A stretch of DNA of 64,000 nucleotides from positions 21,600,660-21,664,659 of the forward strand of contig NC_133235.1 of NCBI RefSeq assembly GCF_040436345.1. Reading direction: 5' to 3'. Every line of letters begins with the position of its first letter. Position 1 is the first letter of the stretch. Made by a program: the position numbers and the translations under genes. Below the pieces are notes generated by a model. It was not told where the DNA came from, made no database searches, and saw only the letters and a list, made by a program, of their open reading frames with translations. Source of the DNA: Pagrus major. Taxonomy: Eukaryota; Chordata; Actinopteri; Spariformes; Sparidae. Below are positions 48,566-58,811 of this stretch, piece after piece.

Positions 48566-49688
48566 GAAAATTTCTAATGCAGCTGCAACAACACAAAGAA
48601 CCACCTTTAATAGATCCACTACAGTATGTCACCGCATACACTGTACTGTATGTAGACAGTAGCTTTTCAAGGTTGGACCAGCAGGACTCTTTGTCAGAGT
48701 GGGCGATTGTCATTATGCTTCTTTGTTCAGTGAATTGTGTTTTTGAATTGTGGAGTTGGTACAGTATTGGTGGTGACTGATGTAATTCTTTTGTGTTTCT
48801 CAGCATGTTTACGTGAATTGGAGCGTCCCAATTTGTCTTACCATTCAAAAATCAATGTAGCACAAAGAAGAAACTGAAAAAAGAAATACTCTACAAACAG
48901 CTGTCACGAGCTTTGACTACCAGGAGGGCAGAGCACAGTGTAGAGGAATTTGACAAATCCATGTTGTGTTTTGATTTTTTGTAAGGATAGACTAAGTGTC
49001 GATGCAGCTGCCTTTACCACAACGCCTATGAAGTATTGCTCTGATGGAGTCCAAGGTAATGGTTATCTACAACAAGGAAAAACTTTGAACTGTTGTAGGA
49101 GCCCTGAGAATAATACAGAACTGCTCCGACAGGAAGCTTCATTTTCATATATACAGTGTACAATTACAGTGGGGAAAAAGGCCTCATGCAAACACATTGA
49201 TTTATTCTGGATCCATATGCAGTAAGTGGTAGTAGCTCTTTTGCTTTTTGATGTTTTATTGGCATGCTGCAAAGGTGGGAACTGTATTTTCCAAACAGCA
49301 TCGATGTATCACTGTAATAACCAAGAAAGGGTTCATAAAAACAAAGCATTACAGTTTCAGATTGTTTTCTAAATGGATCTTGTTGGAAACCAGGCAGATG
49401 AAGTACGTTACTACCTTCTGCGGCAGCTAAGCACGCTCTGTGACTGTCAACTTATTGCACCCTGCCTCAGTGTAATCTGCAAATGTGTAAAGATGTGTAA
49501 GCAGATAGAGAAGATTGAGGTTGCTCTATAACCCAGACCCTTCACAACTCTGTCAATTATCAACTTGTAATCACGTGTCTTTTTATTTATTTTCCGGCAT
49601 GCTCTTCTCTAATTTCTACCATCTGAGTGTCTGTCAGCGCTCATTAGCTGTCAACCGCACTGTCCCATGCAGAGGGACACTTAAGGAC

Positions 49689-52600
49689 ATGGCAGGAGGA
49701 AAATCTACTGGTGTACTTGTTCTTCACATTGTCTTACTCTTATGTGGTACTACCCTTTGCTCGGTGAGAAATTGGTTTGTTTTGTTAAGATAGTGTCGTA
49801 AGATTGCAAGAAAACTTGACATGAACTTAATACACTTTGATACACGAGAAAATCAGTAACATTTACATTTTAATTCTCTTTTGTATAGCCCAGAGCAAAA
49901 CTACCAGGTAAGTGATTTTTATTTTTTCCCCAAGAAAGATTAAGACTAAACCTATTGTCGCTTTAATTTTAAGTTTCTTCACATTTGTTTATCATATCCA
50001 CTCACACAGATTATGATGTTGACGGTGGAAGGGATCTCGACATTTTTGACATCAACGAAGGTATGTAAAAAAGTAGGGGAAAAAGACAAAAGTGTCCAGA
50101 CTTTTTATCTAAGTAACTTCTGTAAACCAGTTTTCTTTGTGCTTGGTCTCCACAGAGGCAGGGCTGGATCTTGTGGAGGGAGACATTGTGCTTGATGAGG
50201 TATGTTAATTTAACTGCTTTTTATTGTCTACTGCGCAATTGAATTTTAAATCTTAACGTTGCCTCATTATGTTGTTCCAATCTTTGTGATTGCTTTCATT
50301 GATCGCCACAGACGCAGACACGGAATTCCATAATAGGGGATCAGTACAGGTGGCCAAAGATGATCCCATACTACATGGAGGATGACTTAGGTAAGAGAGC
50401 CTGTTAGAAAAAGTTAAGTTCACCTGGACTTAGAAACTGTTTTTATGGTTTGTTGAGGAATACAGATGGATTTATACAAAACATTGATCTATATTTGTCT
50501 TGTGGTAGAGGTGGTGAAAAATAACTACAGGTATTTCAACTTGACTTGAGTATTTACATTTTATAGTTAAGTTTCAAGTGAAGTTTTACATATCAAAATA
50601 GTATGCATTGTTAGAGTTTAAACTACCCAACATAACATAAAGCAAATGAATTAGCTGCATCTTGACAATCTATAATATTAAAGTACTTCTCATTGCATAA
50701 AAATAATGGGATTATACCATTATATAGTGGTGACAGCGACATTCTTCCTCTTTGAGTGCATTTTGTTGCTATCTTTATTGAAACAAAATGTTCAATGGAG
50801 GATTTTGACTTGAATTTAATATTTTAATAGTGTAGTTAAGTATGCATATATCTGATTGCAAGAATTACTGTTACAACTGTTACGGTAAAGAGAACAGGCC
50901 AACATGCAGCTCCTTTAAGTTGTGGAAAAACAAAATGATATCACCTAATTTATCACCCTAAAAACCTTTTACACATTTTTACCTGAAGACATGTTTAAAA
51001 ACCTAATCCAGAAAATGATGTAATATTGCTGTAAAACATCTGTAGGTATTTCTGTTATTGCAGTTGTATAACAGCTTTTGCGTAGTTGGTCATACTAAAA
51101 TATAACAATATAGATTAGACAGATGTATTTTGTCACCTTCGTCAAATATGCAATCCCTTTGTGGCAAGGGGAAGGTCTACCACTTCTACATACTGGGTTA
51201 AAACAAAGTCAGAAGACATTTAATAGAAATTTATTTATTTTTTTTTCCCCAATAGTTATTTTTATTTTTTACATAATTATGATACAGCAGTAGGTCCCTG
51301 AGACATCAATATTGAGTCATGAAAAACAATGTCAACAAAACACAATGGTTAAACGAGTCAACTGATGATTCTGTAACCTACTGCTACTTTTTTTTCTTTC
51401 TCCATTACTGTACATATAAACTTGCATAGACTCAAAATACACCTCAGAGATGTCAGTTGAGAAGACATGTATAACACGTCTATACTATGTTTGATGTTCA
51501 GCCACTTACAGGCGATGCAGTGAGTCAGACATGTGGGCCTAATGGAAGTAATCTTGAGCCTTAGCAGGTCTTTTATGAATTTACACTGCACTACGGTCGA
51601 TCTTGAAGGGGAATTTGGAAGACATATTTTTCCACCTTTGATTCGTCCTGTTTTCTGCAGAGATCAATGCCAAAGGTGTGATTCTGAAGGCCTTTGAGCA
51701 GTACCGGCTCAAGACATGCATCGACTTCAAGCCTTGGAGCGGAGAGGAAAACTACATCTCCATCTTTAAAGGCAGTGGGTAGGACAAAAACTTTCATACT
51801 TTTATTTTCTGTCTAGATGGCAAGACAAGCTGTAATGTCTCAAGAATGAATGCATTATGTATACTGTATTATTTTCTTTCTTTTTTTTCAAAAGTTGTTT
51901 CTCCTCTGTGGGAAACCGGAAAGTTGGGAAGCAGAGATTGTCAATAGGGAGAAACTGTGACCGCATCGCCACCATCGAACATGAGTTCCTTCATGCTCTT
52001 GGTTTCTGGCATGAGCAGTCCAGGGCCGACCGAGATGATTATGTCAAAATCATGTGGGACCTCATCTCAGATGGTACTGAACCTCTCACTGCTTCTCAGC
52101 CAGCTAAATTATTATTGATTTTTACATTCATGCTCCCACATATCATTTATCACTTCATGGCATGCTTACTTCATGACTTCCATTTGCATGTCAGATTGAA
52201 AAGTAGTTTTTATACATCACATTTATACAAGCTTTTCACAAAATTAACATTCTAATGAATTAGAAAAATCACTTCGGTTCATGCAGTTTTCAAGAGGCTT
52301 GTTTTCCAGGACTGGAAGGAAAGCACTTCATGCCGCTACTGATTTATTGCTTGTGTGATAAACGTGTGCATGTGTTGTTAGCCTGGCTGCATTATCTGAA
52401 CAAGATAAGCAAAAGATATTATCAGCACTCAATGGAATATCACACTTTATATATAAATTGCATTGACCTATGCTCAAATCAAACCAGACTGTGATTAAAG
52501 AGTGCTTTAATATGTCAGCAATACTGTTAATAAGCAACTTTTACGAGCCCCACATTTGAGAAATGGAATTAGACATTGTGATATTGAATTCAACCTTGCT

Positions 52601-55600
52601 GTAACCTTTGCTTACATCTGATCTGCAGGTAAAGAACACAACTTTAACACCTACAATGACACCACCTCAAGCTCTCTGGGCGTACCCTACGACTACGGCT
52701 CCATGATGCACTACAGTAAAAATGCCTTCCGCAACGGCACCAAGCCCACCATCGTCACCAAGATCCCCGCTTTCAGTGACGTCATCGGCCAGCGTATGGA
52801 GTTCAGTGACAGCGACCTGCTCAAGCTGCACCGCCTCTATAACTGCAGTAAGAGTCGACAACCAACACGTGTTATGAAGAAGTGTTCTGTCAGCTTGTAC
52901 TGCAATTGTTATTACACCTAATTATGATACTTAATACTTGATCCTTAGTTAATATCAGCTGTCAGTCAGATGCTTTATCTTCTGATTTCATGCCACATGG
53001 AAAAATGTGGATGAGCAAAACCTTTCTCTTTATTGCATAATCAGTTTATAGCGGTTCAAAGTCTCACACCTGTGTATGTGTTAATGAAATGTCTTCCAGC
53101 CCAAGGCTCCACGTTCCTGGACTCATGTGACTTTGAACGTGACAACATCTGCGGTATGGTCCAGGGACAGGGGGATAAGGCAGACTGGCAGAGGGTTTCC
53201 TCAGTTGTTGCAGGGCCCAGCACCGACTACTCTAACATGGGCAAATGCACTGGTGAGAAGGATCTTACATGAATATACATGACAGATGCAAATGTTTGCA
53301 TTGAAGGATTAGTTGAGATATATATCAAGTTTGTCTTAGAACAACACACACAAGCCCATAATTCACAGATGTATATTGATAAGGTTTTCACTTACTGCAA
53401 TTGTTGCTTTGTTCCATGCTGACTCCCCCCAAAGAAATACGTTTCAAGTGCATTAACAATGGAGGTGGATAAAATTCACTCCTTCTTCTGCGTCGCAGAA
53501 GACATCAGGAGTCTGTTAGACAAATCAAGTTGGCATCTTTTATATTTAGATTTTTTTTAGTATTAAATTCCCTCATCGTGTTATCATCCTTTCACCACAG
53601 CTAAGCAAGAAAGCACTGGCAAGCAAATTAGAGAGGGAATTTAATACTAAAAGACCCAAATGTTGGAGGATACCCACCTGATTTGTCCAACTAAGGAAGA
53701 AGAACCCTCACGGAACTTTTAAGTTCTCCCTAGGAGGGGATCCCTTCACAGTCAGTATGGGCAGGAGCTACCAAAAACTCTTTCAGTGCACATTAATGAA
53801 TGTGACGGTTGTTTTAAAACAGACTTCAGACTTTGAGGTAGAATCACTGCTCCGTGTTCGATTGACCCATCTTAATTGTCTGCTAATCATCCACTGTGCA
53901 AAGTGCAGGGAAATAATGCTTACGTATGAGATTATTAATCAAATGAAACTCTAATCTTTAGGCTCAGGGTATTTTATGCACTTCAGCACTGGCATCGCCA
54001 ACACTGGGGATACAGCTCTACTGGAGAGCAGGCTCCTCTACCCCAAAAGAGGATACCAGTGTCTTCAGTTCTTCTACTACAACTCCGCCGGCCCCAGCGA
54101 CACACTGAAGATCTATGTGCGAGAGTACGACAACGCTAACCCCAGTGGAACACTGCGTTTTATAAAGACCATAGATGGTGACTATTAATTCTACTGGAGC
54201 TCAAAAACAACAATTTCACTGATGAATTCAAGTGATTGTCAACTTGCTGTTTGATCAATTCTATGTTTTACCTGATGTGCTGTAACAGGATCCCCTCAGA
54301 AGCTGTGGCAACTGCACCACGTGAGTCTAGACGCCAAAAAGAAATTCCGGGTTGTCTTCCAAGGGACCAAGGAGGGTTCAGGGCCCCCGACAGGAGGAAT
54401 GTCACTGGATGATATCAACCTCTCTGAGACCACCTGCCCAGAGTTTGTATGGCGAGTGAATAACTTCAGTGATGTTATGGATAACACCCCAACAGACACA
54501 CCTATCTTCAGCCCCCCATTCACTTCGAAGGAGGGTTACACCTTCCAGCTGGGGCTGTACCCCAGCGGTAAGGCAGACTACCCCGGTGAGTTGTCAGCCT
54601 ACGCTCATCTGGTGGCCCGTGAAGGTGACACCGGACAGACATGGCCATGTCCCTGGAAACAGATCACCATGATGCTGATGGACCAGAACCCACACATCCA
54701 AAAGCGCATGTCCAACCAGCGCAGTGTCACCACTGACCCCAACATGACGGCAACAGGTGTCAAAAAGATTGAAATTGTTCTTTACGTAAAAACAAATCAG
54801 AAAATAAAAATACTGTTTTGCTGTCATATTATATCTAACATCCTTTTCAACAGACTCCAACCTGTTTTTCTGGGACGACCCGCGCAAGGTGGGAGTTGAG
54901 GTCACAGATACAGATGGGTCCAAGTATTTCCGAGGGCCAGGCGCCGGCACCCCAGTGTATCTCACCCACCTCAGAGCAAAGAGCAGGGATTTTTTAAAGG
55001 GAGGAGACGCCATCTTTCTCCTCACCATGGAGGGTAAAAGCACCAGATCACATAAAAATATTGTGTTCAAAGACATCAAAGATATAAGAAACGCAAGGCC
55101 CAGAAAGCTAACCATTAATATATATATATATATATATTTGTGAAGCCACATTTATCCTGTCAGACATTATATGAACTACTCATTCTAGAGTATGCTACAT
55201 ACTCATCTCTACCATCCATGATGGATGATTACATCCGTGATTCAGATGCCCACTTGTCAGGGGAAAAAAGACAGTCAATCATGTGATCCAATCATTGCCT
55301 GTTCATTTCATGTTGTTCCATGCTCCTCCACATGGATCCACTTAACCAATTTCACATTTTCTGTCCCTCTTCAGACGTGTCTCATCTGACAGAGATGCAG
55401 CCTCTGCCGTCCGTAAGCCCCAGCCCCACCACCACTGTCACCACTGCAGCCCCTGATGGCTGCTCAAATGTGGATTGTCTGAATAATGGAGTCTGCGTGG
55501 TGGACGGGGGGGTGCCTGCATGCAGGTGTGTGCTCTCTGGTTATTTTGAAACTGAGAGAGAGATGGGTATGAATTGTAACAAATGTCTGAAATTGAACCA

Positions 55601-57232
55601 GTAATGGTTGTGATGGCGCAGCATGCAGTGTAACCATTCAGCTACCAAGGCTCTCAATGTGTAATAATCAGTGAGCCTTAAAGGGTCCTGTCTGACTTTT
55701 TCAAATCAAAATTGAGCAATCCCAATCTTTTAGTGATGCAGTATATAACATTTAATAAATGTTCACAACACTACTATAATTGTAAGCAGATATAAGGTGC
55801 TTTTGGTGTTTTAAATGTTCATCAGTGTTGTTTTCAATAACTTTAATCCCACATGCGAAGTCCCCATCGCTGAATGCTGGTGAATAAACAGATAATGACA
55901 ATATAATAGTTGTAATTATATAAAATATGTCTTCATGGAAGAAGTTTTTATTGTTAAAAATACTTGCCAATGTCCTGATGCTGCCTATAACTACATTATG
56001 TGATACGAACAGCTTACATGTTTATGTAATGTTAAATAAACGATAAATCGGGGGGCTACAGCGAAATGTTACAGTGCAGCATAAAGAATAGGAACTGGGG
56101 GAAACAGCTAGCCTGGCTCTGTCGAAAGGCAACAAAATCATCATCACGAGCATCTCTTAAACTCAGTTATATCTGCAAAAAACCTTTGTGCTAAGCTAAG
56201 CTAACCGCCTGCTGGTGGTAGCTTCATATTTGTCATACAGACAGGGGAGTGATTTTTGTCTTCTTATCAGATTCAATGACAGAGAATAAATGAATGCAAT
56301 TCTCTGGTTATGAGATGTAACTAAGTACAATTATACAAGTACTGTATTTAAGTACAACTTTGAGGCACTTGAGTATTTCAATTTTCTGCTACTTTATACT
56401 TCCACTCCACTACATTTGGAGGAAAATGTGGTATTTTTCACTGCACGACATTTATTTAATAACTTCAGTTACTAGTTACTTTGCAGATTGCATGCTGCAT
56501 TAGAGTCATAGCAGCACATTTTTAAAAAAAAACACTGATCCTGATAATCTGAATATCAGATCTGATAACTGAACAGGCCAATAACGCCGACGCCAAGTAT
56601 ACACTTTATACATACATGTAAATATATGTTTAATTGACTTTTACTCATACTTTTGATACTTGTACATTTATTGCAAGAAAAATACTCTTCATAGCAGGTA
56701 CTTTCATACTTTTACTTAAATACTATTTGTATGGATGACTTTCCCTTTTATCAAAGTAATATTCTAACATGATATCTTTACTTTACTAGTATGACTTTTG
56801 GGTACTTTATACAACACTGTAGGTTACAAAATGTCAAACTATTTCTCCAAAGGCCTTCTGGGATTCAATATTAGAAAGAAGTTTTGTTTGTGTATCAATT
56901 ATTTGTCCCAAAAGAAATGCACTTTATCTAGATGAAGCCCCAGAAAAGCTGCTTCACATGCTATAAGGATATATATTCAAGTCTGATTTTTTTCTTCTCA
57001 TCCTTTTTCTCTGCTCTTCAGGTGTGATGTAGGTGATGACTGGTGGTACTATGGAGAGCGCTGTCAGAACAAGGGCTCCATCAAAGATAAAACCACCCTT
57101 GCACTTGCCTCCTCTCTGTCTGTGCTGGCAGCAATGCTGATCATTACATTAATCACTGTTGTCTGTTTGAAGAAGAAGTATAAGAAACGCAGCAGTGAGG
57201 ATGTTGTCTTGAGAAACGTTGGTGTTGACTGA
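49689..57232 (+). CDS. mep1b: Meprin A subunit beta
   Basis: A membrane-anchored astacin-family zinc endopeptidase of gut and kidney brush border. Exons: 49689-49763, 49889-49907, 50010-50060, 50156-50199, 50312-50390, 51661-51778, 51895-52073, 52629-52847, 53100-53252, 53962-54177, 54289-54756, 54854-55033, 55375-55525 and 57022-57232. They join to 720 residues (human 701). Order: signal peptide (about 1-25); propeptide ending TQTR67, so the mature enzyme starts [10 protein letters not shown]; catalytic [11 protein letters not shown] (158-168) with Met-turn SMMHY (213-217); MAM (about 265-434); MATH/TRAF (about 435-600); a Thr/Pro-rich linker; EGF with six Cys (630-665); a transmembrane helix (about 677-700); and a short basic tail. 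There is no furin-cleavable I domain before EGF, which favours beta over alpha. Exon 2 is only 19 bases. The poly(A) signal ATTAAA is at 57446-57451. Confidence 0.95.
50500..50870. repeat. ACTTTACTT-type repeat, diverged copy 4
   Basis: It contains 'ttcaacttgacttgagtatt', 'aaactacccaacataacata' and 'tgaattagctgcatcttgac' in family order, much diverged. It lies in the mep1b intron after exon 5. Confidence 0.45.
53485..53730. repeat. MITE-like imperfect palindrome in mep1b intron
   Basis: TTAGTATTAAATTCCCTC (53558-53575) pairs with GAGGGAATTTAATACTAA (53632-53649). Flanking words also pair in inverted order: 'gacaaatcaagttgg' on the left against 'cacctgatttgtccaac' on the right, with TTCTTC/GAAGAA ends. 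The arms span about 90 bases around a loop of about 55 bases. It has no open frame, so it is probably a non-autonomous fold-back element. It sits between the 53100-53252 and 53962-54177 exons. Confidence 0.7.
56080..56270 (+). repeat. GCTAAGCTAA-type teleost repeat, copy 2
   Basis: It contains 'ggaaacagctagcctggctc', 'tgtcgaaaggcaacaaaatc' and 'tgtgctaagctaagctaacc', the recognised first and last blocks of this percomorph repeat with the middle deleted. It is in the last mep1b intron. A related copy is at 37740-38020. Confidence 0.7.
56310..56820 (+). repeat. ACTTTACTT-type repeat, most complete copy (5)
   Basis: It starts 'aactaagtacaattatacaa' and continues 'gtactgtatttaagtacaac', 'ttctgctactttatacttcc', 'actccactacatttggagg' and 'agttactagttactttgcag'. 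It closes with further ACTTTTACTT blocks and 'gggtactttatacaacactg'. Part of its middle (about 56540-56600) carries the ATCGG-type vocabulary seen near 20225-20420, so it may be a composite. It is in the last mep1b intron. Confidence 0.7.
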
Positions 57233-57445
57233 ATATGCTAAATATCTTGTAGAGCAGGTTTTGGATTCATAGATGTTTAGTTCAACCGTTAAGCCATCAT
57301 AAACTTCTGATCACAACATTGTATGAGATTGCCCCCTTCTGGTCATTCAGTGGAAAAAACAGTAAACTAAATATTACTGTAAATAGATTATTGTGTAATT
57401 CTTAAGTTTTATGTGATTTTTTTTACAATCAGATGTACATGAATT

Positions 57446-57500
57446 ATTAAAAAGCAAATCCCAGACACCATGACTTATATTCACAAATTTAAAATTTATT
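57446..57500. terminator. Facing poly(A) signals of mep1b and phlpp1
   Basis: ATTAAA at 57446-57451 serves mep1b on the plus strand. TTTATT at 57495-57500 is AATAAA on the minus strand and could serve phlpp1. With usual cleavage 10-30 bases downstream, the two transcripts would end within a few bases of each other or overlap. Confidence 0.5.
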
Positions 57501-57827
57501 ATACCAAAGACAGGAACATCTGTGTTGTCTCTTTTCCATGTGGATATATTTGTTTGTATTACTGAACTTGACACAGTCATGCCGGTGATAACAGTTACTG
57601 TAGGAGGGAGGTGGGACTAATATTGAGTGTGCATGTTTGTGTGTTCGTGTGTGTCTGTGTGCGTGTGCATGCAAAGTTCTGTCTGTTAGTGTTCATTAGA
57701 TACAGTGATGACTACAGGACATCACAATCAAACAAAGTGGAGCAATCATCGCAGCTGTGTAGTTAAATTGCATGGAATGTTGTTTCTGACCTGCAATTGC
57801 ACATATACGTTAAATTTGTATGTGTGA

Positions 57828-57859
<32 letters not shown>

Positions 57860-58811
57860 TTGTGGGGCTACGTTGTAGGATAAAAACGGGGGTGACACCT
57901 CCATAACAGCAAACTCTTAGTGAACCTCACGTCCTCCCCCACCACTAAAACCTTCACCGACATACAGGTACGCAGTTCCTTTAAAAAGCATCAGTATACA
58001 ACATTTCTCTTATTTACAATCATTGGAAAAAAAATCACCATTTCTCTCAGAGAAGATTAGTAAAAGTGACTGAGTCACCATAAAGAGTATGCAACTCCTA
58101 GGAGTTAGTATTTAAAATTTCTACAAAAAATTTCTATGCCATTTTACAGGCCAAGAGCCATGATTTACTGAAGAAATACAGTATTTTAAGTGCCCTATCT
58201 ACAACAGTTAAGTGTGGTATTACTGGTGTACCATTCGACATAGTTCACTGATAATAAAAAGATTATGTGTCTGTTTTTAAAAAGTTCTTTCAGCAACTTC
58301 ACTGCTTTCACATTAAAAGATATGGTAAGTTCTTACAAAACAAACAAACAAACAAACCATGGAATTTGTTATCCATATTAACAAGTGTTGTGGCGAGCTA
58401 ATGCTATTGCAAAGAGACTAGTGTTGATTACATACTCAGCTGGATGTCTAATGTAAAAATCAGAGTTCCACTGTCTGTGAGAAGGGCACAACCATGGACA
58501 CCAGGAGCTGTGTTCACAGGCTATTCAAGAGGGTCGAGTATCATTAAAGGGCTCATTTGCTTGTTTCGTTCTATGAATTGCTTGGGTAAAAACGAGTGGA
58601 GCGGGTTACAGTGCATGGTTCGTCAATGATGAGGCTGTGTAGAGCGATGAAGGCTGTTTAGAAAAAGCATGATCACACTTTCTCATGTGCATTTTACAGC
58701 CTCTTGAGGAATCTCATTTGTTCGTGTCCATATGCGGAAAAGATCGATGGCAGGCTTCTGTGCATGCTGCAGCTGGGAGGGAGATGAGGCTGTAGTCGGT
58801 GGTGTTGCTGT
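57501..58811 (-). other. phlpp1: phlpp1 3' UTR (predicted)
   Basis: Sequence between the phlpp1 TGA and the AATAAA at 57495-57500 on the minus strand. No exon of another gene is visible. It contains a TG microsatellite (57833-57857). The length, about 1.3 kb, is an inference from the signal position. Confidence 0.5.
57833..57857. repeat. (TG)n microsatellite
   Basis: About 12 TG units in the predicted phlpp1 3' UTR. Confidence 0.9.

Larger units (their letters stand above)
41400..49688. other. Intergenic region between the opsin and mep1b
   Basis: No exon of a recognised gene. The contents are AT-rich DNA, short CA and GCA tracts, a possible DNA-transposon remnant around 43140-43800 (an acidic Asp/Ser stretch on the minus strand near 43490-43560), a percomorph-type repeat at about 47755-48225 and part of an ACTTTACTT-type repeat. 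The last few hundred bases must hold the mep1b promoter. I could not place its start site. Confidence 0.5.

Noticed and set aside
54594-55151. 185-codon minus-strand open frame opposite mep1b
   Set aside because: It is antisense to two confirmed mep1b exons and the intron between them, with no family resemblance.
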